The notes: generated by a model not told the origin, from the letters alone. A stretch of 7,531 nucleotides of DNA from Candidatus Acetothermia bacterium (GCA_003551325.1 PUMK01000105.1:1-7531), one strand, 5' to 3'; positions 1 to 6,892 are shown, numbered from the stretch's first letter. Numbers and translations are program-made.

Positions 1-1
1 A

Positions 2-556
2 GACCCCAAGGAGATGACCCGGCGGGCACTGGTCCTCGAAGTTGGCGACGAAGCTGACCGAGTGCGCATCGAGGATCGCTTGCATACGGAAGCGGGCGTG
101 GCCGGGGTTGAACAACTGCGACGTACCATTGCTCCGCCCCCCCGCCTTCCCGCCACTTCACGGATCCTGGCGCTCGTGGGCCTGGTGGTTTCATTGGCAG
201 CATCGCTGTTCCTTGCGCGTTGGACGATGGCGGGGATGGCTGAGCGCTGGCACAACGAACTGACGTTGCTCCGACAATCGGGACTACGGGAAACCGTTCT
301 GCGGATACCGTTCCTCTCGGCCGGAGCTGCTGCCGGGTTGACGGCCGCGCTTCTCTACGTGGCCAGCTACTGGGGGGTTTGGAGTTGGTCGCAAGGCGTC
401 CCAGCCGTACGGCAGGCGGCACCGTTGCTGACCACCAGTGGTCCAACGGCCACCGCCCTCGGCCTGGTCATCGGCCTGGCACTCGGCATTCTCGGAGGCA
501 TGCTGGGCTATCCGGCTCCGCATACTCACACGCGCCGCAACGCATCCACCGGGTGA
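2..556 (+). CDS. ftsX: FtsX-like cell-division ABC permease, C-terminal part (5' end outside window)
   Basis: The reading frame is open from base 2 to a TGA at 554-556, giving 184 visible residues. An ATG at 14 directly abuts an AAGGAG, which is too close to act as a ribosome site, so the gene most likely begins upstream of the window. What is visible fits the second half of FtsX. There is the end of an extracellular loop (residues about 9-41, with the pattern LVLEVGDEADRVRIEDRL then GVAGVEQLRR), a membrane helix at about 55-74, and a cytoplasmic stretch with ELTLLRQSGLRETVLRIPF, which matches the family's E-I-x-x-M-R-L-V-G-A-x-x-x-x-I-R-x-P-F segment. Two more helices follow at about 102-122 and 148-170, then a short basic tail. 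In the family FtsX pairs with the ATPase FtsE and signals across the membrane to cell-wall hydrolases during division; ftsE would be expected just upstream, outside the window. The gene's last 31 bp overlap, on the opposite strand, the end of the ABC permease gene. Another FtsX-fold permease is possible because sequence identity in this family is low. Confidence 0.72.
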   Translation, partial: DPKEMTRRALVLEVGDEADRVRIEDRLHTEAGVAGVEQLRRTIAPPPRLPATSRILALVGLVVSLAASLFLARWTMAGMAERWHNELTLLRQSGLRETVLRIPFLSAGAAAGLTAALLYVASYWGVWSWSQGVPAVRQAAPLLTTSGPTATALGLVIGLALGILGGMLGYPAPHTHTRRNASTG

Positions 557-1710
557 AGACGCGAGGCCCTGAGGGCGGGCAAAGCCCCTGAGACCGCACC
601 CACCACAAAGGAGAAGATCAACGCCCCTACGATCAGGGGTACGTTGAACACCGGGACGAACAACCCCTCAAGCGCGAACAAGTGGCCCGTAAGCCAGACC
701 GCGCCCCAGGCAAGCCCCAGCCCCACGAGCAGCCCAAGCACGCCACCCACCGTTCCCATAAGCCCCGACTCCAGAAGGAAGAGAAGCAGGATCTGCCTAC
801 GCTTCGCTCCGACCGCCTTCGCAACGCCCACCTCTCTGGTGCGTTCAAGCACGGCGGTATACATGGTGTTCATCACACCGACCCCTCCGACCAGAATGGA
901 GATCCCCGCGATCCCAGCGAGGAAGGCCTGCACACCTCCAAGGATGGTCCCGATGCCCTCGGTGACATCCTCGAAGCTTGTCAGGAACGCCCCTGTGGTT
1001 CCTGTCTCCAGAAGGACGCGTCGGACATCGCTGCGGACGAGCACCACGTCCACACCCGGCATGAGCTGAACGATGGCGTACTGAACCAGGTTCGGTCCGG
1101 GGAACAACGCTCGCAGCGCCTCGTACTGGACGAGCAGCCCATCGTTGAGCGGGATCCCCCCCAGCCCCGCAGGGCCGGCACGAGCTTGTTGTCGAACGAG
1201 AACACCCGCAACCTGAAACGCGTGATCCTCAACGAGCACGACATCGCCGGGCCCAGCTCCCAGAACCTGAGCTGTTCGTGCACCGAGCACCACCTGATCG
1301 CGACGTACCAGCCCTCCGCCCTCCTCAAACCCCATCTCGAGTTGCGGGACCAACGCCTCCATGGCCGGTGTGTAACCCACCAGCGGAAGGAACCCTCGTC
1401 CCACCGGACCCTCAGCGTAGACCATCTCCGTTCGGACCGGCATACCCTCCTGAACCCCCCGTACGCCGCTTAGTGCATCGACGTCCAACGGAAACCTGCC
1501 GGCCAGGCCCCCACGTGGTGTGATCAGCAACGTGTTGTACCCTACGATCCGTTCCACCTGCGCGACCACACTTCGCTGCAGTCCCTGCCCAACCGAGATC
1601 AGCGCCACCACAGCAGCTGTGCCGATCAGAATGCCCAAAACCGTAAGCCAAGACCGTGTCCTGCGGCGAAGGATGTTGTGAAGCCCCAGGAGGAACAGGT
1701 CGCGGATCAT
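526..1710 (-). CDS. MacB/FtsX-family ABC transporter permease
   Basis: This 394-residue inner-membrane protein has the standard MacB-type plan. A first helix lies at about 20-42, preceded by the basic [16 protein letters not shown] segment. A large external domain spans about 43-255 (MacB periplasmic core-like). Three C-terminal helices lie at about 262-286, 308-340 and 356-378. Family hallmarks are the coupling segment [19 protein letters not shown] (289-307) and the terminal [15 protein letters not shown] (378-392). In the family such permeases dimerise with an ATPase and use ATP hydrolysis to drive movement of the external domain, expelling lipoproteins, peptides or drugs or transmitting force, rather than moving substrate through the membrane. 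Its start overlaps the ATPase stop as ATGA, and a GGAGG at 1718-1722 sits 7 nt upstream. No membrane-fusion protein gene is present in this operon; the neighbour in that position is a small exported protein. The substrate cannot be told from sequence. Confidence 0.93.
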   Translation of the reverse strand: MIRDLFLLGLHNILRRRTRSWLTVLGILIGTAAVVALISVGQGLQRSVVAQVERIVGYNTLLITPRGGLAGRFPLDVDALSGVRGVQEGMPVRTEMVYAEGPVGRGFLPLVGYTPAMEALVPQLEMGFEEGGGLVRRDQVVLGARTAQVLGAGPGDVVLVEDHAFQVAGVLVRQQARAGPAGLGGIPLNDGLLVQYEALRALFPGPNLVQYAIVQLMPGVDVVLVRSDVRRVLLETGTTGAFLTSFEDVTEGIGTILGGVQAFLAGIAGISILVGGVGVMNTMYTAVLERTREVGVAKAVGAKRRQILLLFLLESGLMGTVGGVLGLLVGLGLAWGAVWLTGHLFALEGLFVPVFNVPLIVGALIFSFVVGAVSGALPALRASRLHPVDALRRV

Positions 1711-2387
1711 GCTCCATCCTCCAGCAAGCCGTCGCGCATCCGCAATATCCTATGTGAAAACGAGGCCACCTCGGGATCGTGCGTCACCATCATAATCGTG
1801 CGCCCCTCCTCCCGAAGCCACCGAAAGATCTCCATGATCTCCCTGCCCGCATGGCTGTCCAGGTTACCCGTGGGCTCATCTGCCAGCATCAATTCAGGAT
1901 CAGCTGCCAGCGCCCGTGCCAGGGCAACACGTTGTTGCTGCCCCCCCGACAGCTGGTCGGGACGGTGTAGCATCCGATCGGCGAGCCCAAGGCGCGTCAG
2001 TAGCTCCTTGGCCCGCACGCGCCGACGGCGCCCGGGCACGCCCTGGAAGACGAGCGGAAACTCTACGTTGAGAAGGGCACTCAATGTGGGGACAAGGTTG
2101 AAGGTCTGGAACACGAAACCAATGTGCTTCCCTCTCAGCTCTGCCCGGTGGTCCTCACGGAACGCGCTTGCCTCTTGCCCGTCCCAGATGACCTCACCGG
2201 AGCTTGGCCTGTCCAGAAGTCCACAGAGCTGCAGCAGGGTTGACTTACCCGATCCGGAAGAACCCATCAGCGCTGCGAAGTCTCCCTTCGGCACCTCCAG
2301 ATCCACGCCCGCCAGAGCAAGGACATCGACCTCACCCAGGCGGTAGACCTTTGTCACAGCCCGAAGGGCGACCAACGCCTCGCTCAT
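1707..2387 (-). CDS. ABC transporter ATP-binding protein, LolD/MacB type
   Basis: This is a complete 226-residue ABC ATPase of the MacB/LolD/FtsE class. Visible motifs are Walker [10 protein letters not shown] (42-50), the Q-loop glutamine in [10 protein letters not shown] (Q94), the signature [15 protein letters not shown] (146-160), Walker [14 protein letters not shown] (166-178) with catalytic E171, and the switch histidine in MVTHD (H203). The [20 protein letters not shown] stretch and the P-T-G-N-L-D D-loop are typical of this class rather than of importers. The protein has no membrane segment and would sit on the cytoplasmic face, powering the permease encoded next in the operon. Its start overlaps the stop of the exported-protein gene (ATGA at 2387-2384) and its stop overlaps the permease start in the same way. 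No strong ribosome site precedes it, so translation probably depends on coupling. Confidence 0.96.
   Translation of the reverse strand: MSEALVALRAVTKVYRLGEVDVLALAGVDLEVPKGDFAALMGSSGSGKSTLLQLCGLLDRPSSGEVIWDGQEASAFREDHRAELRGKHIGFVFQTFNLVPTLSALLNVEFPLVFQGVPGRRRRVRAKELLTRLGLADRMLHRPDQLSGGQQQRVALARALAADPELMLADEPTGNLDSHAGREIMEIFRWLREEGRTIMMVTHDPEVASFSHRILRMRDGLLEDGA
1718..1722 (-). promoter_or_regulatory. Shine-Dalgarno site of the ABC permease
   Basis: On the - strand the mRNA reads GGAGG 7 nt before the ATG at 1710-1708. The site lies inside the last codons of the ATPase gene. With the ATGA stop/start overlap, it supports the permease start and coupled translation of the two subunits. Confidence 0.7.
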
Positions 2388-2947
2388 GGGCGCACGTACT
2401 CGATCAACTCCATTTCCATCTGCAGCTCACCACGCCGCGTGATGCGCAACAGCGGCATGAAGTAGACTGGATCGTCCACGGCGATCCCCAACTCGGTGCG
2501 TGTCTCCCCTCCGGCCACGCCGAACTCGCCGATGAGACACAGCACCCCGGCAATCTCGGCCTCCTCACGTATACGGAAGACGTAGCCCCCGGGAAGCTGG
2601 TAGTCCTCACCCACACGCAGCACATCCCGCCTGCGCATGACCATGGACAGCACGGAGAGGTCCACGTCCGTGCCCGGCGCCTGTACACCTAGCGCAGAGC
2701 CCAGGAAGCCCAAGAGGCCAAGCTCTTCCGCCGCACCGCGCGCCGACACACGCAACTCCACTGCGAACTCGTCATCCACCCTGATCACAGACAGATACAA
2801 GGTCTGGTTCGGCGGAACGTCCCTTCCGGACAGCTGCCACGTCATCTCCGTCGTGCCCGCCGGAAACTCTTTCAAATCGACCTGCGCCACGACACCAGCG
2901 CTCAACAGTGCACAGGCCATGAGCACGATTCCGATTGCCTTCTTCAT
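2384..2947 (-). CDS. Exported protein of unknown function in ABC operon
   Basis: I do not recognise this 187-residue protein. It begins with a clear secretion signal: two lysines, a hydrophobic core (residues about 4-18), and a probable signal peptidase I site after VVA (A21/Q22). A cysteine at 12 in LMAC looks faintly like a lipobox but comes very early, so a lipoprotein is possible but less likely. The mature part has no further membrane helix. It alternates hydrophobic and charged residues in short runs (for example QTLYLSVIRVDDEFAVELRVS and VYFMPLLRITRRGELQMEMEL), which suggests a mostly beta fold. It also has a Gly/Leu-rich stretch at about 75-88 and two late cysteine/glycine segments around LCLIGEFGVAGGE. 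Both ends overlap neighbours by 4 bp, and the upstream mRNA carries GGGGGGTGA before the ATG. Sitting directly before the ATPase and permease genes, it is plausibly an external partner or cargo-binding subunit of that ABC system; this is inference from position only. Confidence 0.85.
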   Translation of the reverse strand: MKKAIGIVLMACALLSAGVVAQVDLKEFPAGTTEMTWQLSGRDVPPNQTLYLSVIRVDDEFAVELRVSARGAAEELGLLGFLGSALGVQAPGTDVDLSVLSMVMRRRDVLRVGEDYQLPGGYVFRIREEAEIAGVLCLIGEFGVAGGETRTELGIAVDDPVYFMPLLRITRRGELQMEMELIEYVRP

Positions 2948-4002
2948 CCCTGTTCACCCCCCGATGCGGGATCTGCTCGATCCTCCACGCCCGCCAGGCC
3001 GCGCTCCACACGCATGGCGCCCCAGCGCAGCATGAGGACGATACCAATCAGCACACCCATCATCTCAACAAAACGGTACACCACCGAGAAGGCGATTGCA
3101 CCACTCCCCGGGATGCCAAGCAGAGCCAGGATTCCCATCCGCCCTCCCTCGGCAATGCCCAATCCTCCGGGCGTAACCCAGAACACAGTGGTCAGGAACA
3201 CGTTGAGCGTGAAATACAGTGACAGCTGCGAGAAGCCAAACACGATCCGCTGCGTGAAGTAGAAGAACACAAGCGGGCGCAGGTAGTTCAGGAACACCAC
3301 GAGAAGCTGTAGGCCAAAGGCCAACAGTGTGTGAAGCGGTCGGTATCGAAGGGCGCGGTGCACCTCCTCTTCCATCTCCGCAATACGCACGGACGCTCTG
3401 GCCATGCGTTCCCTCCCTGGAGCACGCCGCGCCAGTGCGGACATGCCCCGGGACAACCAGCGGTAGTCACGCGCAAACGAGAGTAGCCCGACAGCAACGA
3501 ACACCATGATGACACCCAGCCCAACCGCAACGCCCTGCTTATCGCCCCGTTCAAGCTCCCGGGAAGCCAAGACGAACAGCCCCCCCATGGCCGCCACACA
3601 TACCAATGCCAGGGCGGCCAGCAGACGCTCAAGTACCACCGTGGCCACCACACGCGACATGGGTACCCCAGCCCTCCGCGCCACGGCATAAGCGCGGACG
3701 GGCTCACCGCCCAGGTGCATGGACGGGGTGAGATAACTCACCGCGAATCCCGACAACAGCGAACCGGCAAGCGTCGACCAGGGCACACGCACACCGGCTG
3801 AACGAAGGAGTACGGACCAGCTCATCATCCAGGAGAGAAGGATCGCGACAACGTTGGCTGTAACGGCTAGAAAACCCCAGAGCCCAACAGCCCGAACCTC
3901 CTCCCACACCCGCCGAGGGCCGCTGATGTACACGAACACAACCAAAAGCGCGAGCCCAACGAGCATCAGCACGAGCGGCAGATACCGCTTCCTCTTACGC
4001 AT
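2944..4002 (-). CDS. Flippase-like integral membrane protein (lysylphosphatidylglycerol synthase TM-region family)
   Basis: This 352-residue membrane protein has about eight hydrophobic segments (roughly 7-27, 42-66, 78-95, 122-146, 157-177, 228-250, 262-283 and 300-326). Two conserved patches identify the family known as the lysylphosphatidylglycerol synthase transmembrane region/UPF0104. These are LTPSMHLGGEPVRAYAV (91-107) and VTPGGLGIAEGG (276-287), with an ERLL at 125-128. Some members of this family flip lipids or glycolipids across the membrane, as in MprF. This protein ends after the membrane part and lacks the soluble aminoacyl-transferase domain, so lipid lysinylation is not expected. 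The C-terminal tail is short and charged. The start lies 4 nt after the TAG of the phosphodiesterase gene without a strong ribosome site, so coupling is likely. Its stop overlaps the exported-protein start as ATGA. A role in translocating a lipid-linked substrate related to the upstream phosphodiesterase is inferred from context. Confidence 0.88.
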   Translation of the reverse strand: MRKRKRYLPLVLMLVGLALLVVFVYISGPRRVWEEVRAVGLWGFLAVTANVVAILLSWMMSWSVLLRSAGVRVPWSTLAGSLLSGFAVSYLTPSMHLGGEPVRAYAVARRAGVPMSRVVATVVLERLLAALALVCVAAMGGLFVLASRELERGDKQGVAVGLGVIMVFVAVGLLSFARDYRWLSRGMSALARRAPGRERMARASVRIAEMEEEVHRALRYRPLHTLLAFGLQLLVVFLNYLRPLVFFYFTQRIVFGFSQLSLYFTLNVFLTTVFWVTPGGLGIAEGGRMGILALLGIPGSGAIAFSVVYRFVEMMGVLIGIVLMLRWGAMRVERGLAGVEDRADPASGGEQG

Positions 4003-4006
4003 GGCC

Positions 4007-5581
4007 CTATAGATACCCCAATCCCCTCAACCGCTCCACTGTATCGTCGGAAGATCCCCCTGGGCCAACCGGGGCATCATCACCAGTACGTGGTATGAGC
4101 ACACCCGGATCGAACGCTGCATGCAGCGGCACACCATCCATCCAAGGCGGAATGCGTGCCCCGAGCAGCGTCAAGATCGTGGGGGCGAGATCAGCAAGGG
4201 TACCACGGAGGCCACGACCCGGACGCACACCGTCACCGTGCATCACCAGCAACCCCTTCATCCTGTGGCCAGCCCTTACAGTGGGACTGCCGAACACAGT
4301 GCGTCGCTGGAATCCACCCAGGCCTTTGCCCGGCCAGCGCAACCCCCTCGGGAGAAACAGAAGATCTGGCGCCAAGTGCGCCTTGTCACCCGCGTACACA
4401 TCAGAGGCCTGGAACAACCGCCCCAGATACGGTGTGCCCCCCGGCACACGCAGTCCCTGAAGCCCGTCCGTCAGCTCACGAAGGAGTCGCTTAGCATCGG
4501 CGGGGGAGACAATGCCCTGTGGTTCACGTCCACGACGGTTGAGGATGACACTGCCGATCTCGCACTGCGTGAAGGCCCATGTGCGACGCCAGTCGATGTC
4601 ATCCCACGACAGGAAGAGCTTTCTGAGCAGCCGAGCGACGTGACCCTCGGCCCAAAGATCTGTGGCATTGCGCAACCATCCAAACCTGCGTGCAACTGGG
4701 TACACGAGAGCACCAAGCGCCATCAGACGCTGCTGATCGATCCCCGAACGGAACACCACCTCTCTGAGGGCAGCTCCGGGGCGCCTCCGGAGGCGCAGGA
4801 ACCCCTCTCTGAGGAGCCAAGTGTTGATGTGAAATTCGCCGTCCACCGGACCCATCCCGTGGTCCGAGAGTACCACGGTGTTCTCGGGCCGGAGCGTCTC
4901 CAGGATTTGTCCCAGGGCCCGGTCAGCCGCACGGAAGACTTGGAGGGGTTCCGGCTCACCCCAGCGGAAATGCTGAACTGTGTCCGTGGTTTGGAAGTGG
5001 ACACCTACGAGCTCAGGGGGGTCAGATCCAGCCAAGCTGCACAGCACCTGAGCTTGCTCCACGGTCATCGTCTCCAGCTGGCGCGTCCACTGAACGGGGT
5101 CGGTCCAGCGCGTCCAATCCGGTGGCGTCGTGCAGTAACCGGGAACCGCACGTTCAACCGATGCCATCACACCCGGCGGGTGACCCACAGCTCCCCGCGG
5201 AGCCAGCAGCCCAGGTACCCAGAAGCCTTCCAGCTCTCTGGCCGGGTGGGTGAGCGGAAAGCCAACGACGCCCACCCGCCCAACGCCCGAGGCCAACTCC
5301 CAGAAGGTGGGCAGGGGCACCGCCCGACCGTCAGCAAGCGCCGGACGATACGATCCCTGGCGACGCACGGCCCAACCATAGATCCCGTGCCGTCCAGGGT
5401 TCGTCCCGGTGTGGAAGGATGCCCATGCAGGCGCTGTCACAGGGGGGATCGTACTTTCCACCTTACCCCACGCGCCCTCCTCCATCAGTTGAGCCAAGAC
5501 CGGAAGAGCCCCCATTTTGATCCACCGTCGGACCAGCCCTGGAGAGGCGCCGTCCCAGGCCACCACGAGCAACCGCGTCAT
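4007..5581 (-). CDS. Alkaline phosphatase superfamily protein (nucleotide pyrophosphatase/phosphodiesterase-like)
   Basis: This 524-residue enzyme carries the two-metal active site of the alkaline phosphatase/type I phosphodiesterase superfamily. The residues I can place are D10 in VVAWDGA and the nucleophile T49 in [14 protein letters not shown], followed by [11 protein letters not shown]200 and H204 lie in QTTDTVQH, D240 and H241 in LSDHGMG, and H439 in RAGHRMKG, the last followed by PTILTLLG and a metal-site-like MDG. It would hydrolyse a phosphate mono- or diester; the exact substrate is unknown. There is no signal peptide and no membrane helix, so it is predicted cytoplasmic, unlike many secreted relatives. 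The last residues (ERLRGLGYL) resemble a C-terminal tail I have seen in many uncharacterised members of this superfamily. Its ATG overlaps the stop of the PncC-like gene as ATGA with no good ribosome site, and the flippase-like gene follows after 4 nt. A phosphoglycerate mutase or sulfatase activity is less likely given the TxPAW nucleophile region. Confidence 0.9.
   Translation of the reverse strand: MTRLLVVAWDGASPGLVRRWIKMGALPVLAQLMEEGAWGKVESTIPPVTAPAWASFHTGTNPGRHGIYGWAVRRQGSYRPALADGRAVPLPTFWELASGVGRVGVVGFPLTHPARELEGFWVPGLLAPRGAVGHPPGVMASVERAVPGYCTTPPDWTRWTDPVQWTRQLETMTVEQAQVLCSLAGSDPPELVGVHFQTTDTVQHFRWGEPEPLQVFRAADRALGQILETLRPENTVVLSDHGMGPVDGEFHINTWLLREGFLRLRRRPGAALREVVFRSGIDQQRLMALGALVYPVARRFGWLRNATDLWAEGHVARLLRKLFLSWDDIDWRRTWAFTQCEIGSVILNRRGREPQGIVSPADAKRLLRELTDGLQGLRVPGGTPYLGRLFQASDVYAGDKAHLAPDLLFLPRGLRWPGKGLGGFQRRTVFGSPTVRAGHRMKGLLVMHGDGVRPGRGLRGTLADLAPTILTLLGARIPPWMDGVPLHAAFDPGVLIPRTGDDAPVGPGGSSDDTVERLRGLGYL
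4759..4814. repeat. 16-bp perfect palindrome flanked by an 11-bp direct repeat, inside the phosphodiesterase gene
   Basis: GCGCCTCCGGAGGCGC at 4781-4796 is its own reverse complement. The 11-mer CCTCTCTGAGG occurs at 4759-4769 and again at 4804-4814, one on each side. The region encodes the arginine-rich stretch around residues 256-274 ([16 protein letters not shown]), so arginine and leucine codons may explain it. Any regulatory role is unproven. Confidence 0.5.
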
Positions 5582-6048
5582 GCGTTATCGGACAGCGCCT
5601 CGCTGAGGAGCGCAAGGGCAGCGTCAACGGTTCGCTCTCGGACATGATCACGCGTTCCCGACAACCTATGCTCCTGTACGCGCGTCGCGGCGTCCCGACC
5701 CGCAACGGCCACGTAGACAAGACCCACGGGTTTGGCTGGCGAACCACCCCCCGGTCCAGCGATACCGGTGGTTGCAAGGGCGATCCCCGCCCCCATGAGA
5801 TCCAGTGTGCCTTCGGCCATGGCCATTGCGCATTCAGCCGATACAGCACCGTGCTCGCGGAGCACGTGCAGCGGAACCTTCAACAGGTCCTGCTTGACCG
5901 CATTCGCGTAAGCGACCACGCCTCCGAGAAAGTACGCGGACGAGCCCGGAACGTCCGTGATGCGTGCGGCCAGCAACCCCCCTGTGCAGGACTCCGCACC
6001 CGCAAGCCACAGCCGGCGACGAAGCAGAGCGTCAGCAATTCGCTCCAC
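5578..6048 (-). CDS. pncC: Stand-alone CinA C-terminal domain protein, nicotinamide-nucleotide amidohydrolase (PncC type)
   Basis: This 156-residue protein matches the CinA C-terminal domain from end to end. It has AESCTGG (18-24), [15 protein letters not shown] (42-56), [15 protein letters not shown] (66-80), [10 protein letters not shown] followed by [10 protein letters not shown] (93-115), and [15 protein letters not shown] (131-145). The conserved serine in ESCTGG and the lysine in the YxNxxK segment are the likely active-site residues. In the family this domain deamidates nicotinamide mononucleotide to nicotinate mononucleotide plus ammonia, recycling NMN to NAD. The N-terminal molybdopterin-like domain of full CinA is absent. 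I chose the GTG at 6048-6046. It has a near-perfect AGGAGG 5 nt upstream, and the protein then begins exactly where family members begin, whereas the longer frame to 6198 adds 50 residues that only shadow the sirtuin gene. The gene overlaps the sirtuin end by 17 bp and the phosphodiesterase start by 4 bp. Confidence 0.93.
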   Translation of the reverse strand: MERIADALLRRRLWLAGAESCTGGLLAARITDVPGSSAYFLGGVVAYANAVKQDLLKVPLHVLREHGAVSAECAMAMAEGTLDLMGAGIALATTGIAGPGGGSPAKPVGLVYVAVAGRDAATRVQEHRLSGTRDHVRERTVDAALALLSEALSDNA

Positions 6049-6805
6049 GATCCCCTCCTGACTTGATTGCGCGATCAACAAGCCGGCAGAGATCGACCAG
6101 GTCTCCCCGGAGCACCACCTCAGCACCGCCGTCATAGGGCGTTGGCTGGTCGTTCGCCACCAAGACCGGAATGCCCCGGGAGAACGCCCGGGGGACAAGC
6201 CCCGCCACAGGCCAGACCGACAGAGAACTCCCCATCACCAAGAGGACGTCCGCCCCGTCAACATCCCGGACCGCTTTGTCCATCGCGGGGGGAAGCGCTT
6301 CGCCGAACAACACCACGTCCGGCTTCACCAACCCATCACAGGCACATCGCGCTACCGCATGCTGCCGCGCCTGCTGCGCCACCCACCCAAACCCGTATGA
6401 CCGACCGCAGTCCAGGCAAGACCCACTGCGAACGTTCCCGTGTATCTCGTGCACGTTGACCGAGCCGGCTGCTTGGTGAAGTCCGTCGATGTTCTGGGTG
6501 ACCACACCGCTCAAACTGCGGTTCTTCTCCAGTTCAGCCAGCCAACGGTGAACAGCGTTGGGCCTTGCCTTGCGCATCACCGAGAACCGCTCCATCCAGA
6601 AGGCGTAGAAGGCTTCCGGATGGGCTCGAAGGCCATCGATCGATGACACCAACTCCACATCGTGCTGTTCCCAGAGCCCCCCAGGGCCGCGGAAGTCCGG
6701 TATGCCCGAAGGCGTGCTCACACCAGCCCCGGTAAGCGCCCATCCGGCTCGAGCATTGGCCAGTAGCTCCGCTGCACGCCGCACATCGGAAGGTTGGAGT
6801 GCCAT
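6032..6805 (-). CDS. NAD-dependent protein deacetylase, Sir2 family (class U, Thermotoga-like)
   Basis: This 257-residue sirtuin uses NAD to remove acetyl groups from protein lysines, yielding nicotinamide and O-acetyl-ADP-ribose. The NAD-binding motif is [20 protein letters not shown] (26-45). The nucleotide-pocket motif is TQNIDGLHQ (103-111, with N105 and D107). The catalytic histidine is H122 in HEIHGN. Zinc cysteines are C130 and C133 plus C154 and C156, and these precede [12 protein letters not shown] (161-172). [12 protein letters not shown] (192-203) and N219 complete the fold. The [12 protein letters not shown] segment and the FYAFWMERF region resemble the Thermotoga class-U enzyme. 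The YxxR pair typical of desuccinylases is absent (Y67-A-F-W), so deacetylation is more likely. The ATG at 6805 gives the usual family N terminus; the longer frame would add 100 residues antisense to yebC. No ribosome site precedes this ATG. It is probably the first gene of the operon and overlaps the PncC gene by 17 bp. Confidence 0.94.
   Translation of the reverse strand: MALQPSDVRRAAELLANARAGWALTGAGVSTPSGIPDFRGPGGLWEQHDVELVSSIDGLRAHPEAFYAFWMERFSVMRKARPNAVHRWLAELEKNRSLSGVVTQNIDGLHQAAGSVNVHEIHGNVRSGSCLDCGRSYGFGWVAQQARQHAVARCACDGLVKPDVVLFGEALPPAMDKAVRDVDGADVLLVMGSSLSVWPVAGLVPRAFSRGIPVLVANDQPTPYDGGAEVVLRGDLVDLCRLVDRAIKSGGDRGANC
6054..6059 (-). promoter_or_regulatory. Shine-Dalgarno site deciding the GTG start of the PncC gene
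   Basis: The - strand reads AGGAGG, then 5 nt (GGATC), then GTG at 6048. The site is embedded in the sirtuin's codons for Ser-Gly-Gly near its C terminus. It is the strongest ribosome site in the operon, so PncC may be translated independently as well as by coupling. Confidence 0.8.
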
Positions 6806-6812
6806 GAGCAAC

Positions 6813-6841
6813 AGTGTCCACTGCGGGTCGGTACCGTTCAA
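6813..6841 (-). promoter_or_regulatory. Candidate sigma70-like promoter of the sirtuin operon
   Basis: On the - strand, TTGAAC (6841-6836) and GACACT (6818-6813) are separated by 17 bp. The -35 matches consensus at 4 of 6 positions and the -10 at only 3 of 6. Transcription would begin at about 6805, the A of the sirtuin ATG or within a base or two of it, giving a leaderless or nearly leaderless message. This fits the absence of a ribosome site there. The 8-bp palindrome CGGTACCG (6829-6836) lies between the two boxes. Confidence 0.35.
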
Positions 6842-6847
6842 CACCAG

Positions 6848-6876
6848 TTGTGACGGTGAGAAGTGCCGTTTATCAT
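6848..6876 (+). promoter_or_regulatory. Probable sigma70-like promoter of yebC
   Basis: TTGTGA (6848-6853) and TATCAT (6871-6876) are separated by exactly 17 bp. The -10 box matches consensus at 5 of 6 positions and the -35 at 4 of 6. Transcription would begin near 6883, leaving a leader of about 14 nt that contains the ribosome site. This stretch is AT-richer than its surroundings. The rest of the 91-bp divergent region 6806-6896 shows no clear operator. Confidence 0.6.
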
Positions 6877-6884
6877 GGTGGGGA

Positions 6885-6892
6885 AAGGAAGG
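6885..6892 (+). promoter_or_regulatory. yebC: Purine-rich ribosome binding site of yebC
   Basis: AAGGAAGG precedes the ATG at 6897 by a few bases and supports that start. An ATG at 6875 is in a different frame and is part of the presumed -10 region. Confidence 0.6.

Larger units (their letters stand above)
526..6805 (-). other. Seven-gene operon: sirtuin, pncC, phosphodiesterase, flippase-like, exported protein, ABC ATPase, ABC permease
   Basis: All seven genes run on the - strand with junctions of -17, -4, +4, -4, -4 and -4 bp. No room exists for separate terminators between them. Only the PncC and permease genes have strong ribosome sites; the others rely on stop/start overlap, which suggests coupled translation. 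I see no intrinsic terminator (a stem followed by a T run) after the last gene, whose end lies inside the convergent ftsX-like gene. Internal promoters within coding sequence cannot be excluded. Confidence 0.8.

Noticed and set aside
566..587. Short hairpins (GCCC-TGA-GGGC and GGGC-AAA-GCCC) just after the ftsX-like stop as a possible terminator
   Set aside because: The stems are only 4 bp, no T run follows, and they lie within permease coding sequence.
682..1473. A 263-residue open frame on the + strand across the ABC permease gene
   Set aside because: It lies antisense to a clear MacB-type permease. Its product is a low-hydrophobicity His/Arg/Pro-rich string with no recognisable motif.
1945..1961. 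Inverted repeat CCCGAC-AGCTG-GTCGGG
   Set aside because: It falls exactly on codons for the invariant LSGGQ signature of the ABC ATPase, so protein conservation explains it.
2911..2914. Lipobox (LMAC) in the exported protein
   Set aside because: The cysteine is residue 12, with too short a hydrophobic run before it. A signal peptidase I site after VVA at residue 21 fits better, although a lipoprotein cannot be fully excluded.
4121..5647. A 508-residue open frame on the + strand covering the phosphodiesterase gene
   Set aside because: It is antisense to a gene with a complete set of active-site motifs. Its translation is rich in His, Arg, Pro and Ser without domains or membrane patterns, as expected from GC-rich codon shadowing.
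6049..6198. A 50-residue N-terminal extension of the PncC-like protein starting at the ATG at 6198
   Set aside because: It reads through the sirtuin's coding sequence in another frame. The GTG at 6048 has a near-ideal AGGAGG and gives the family's normal N terminus.
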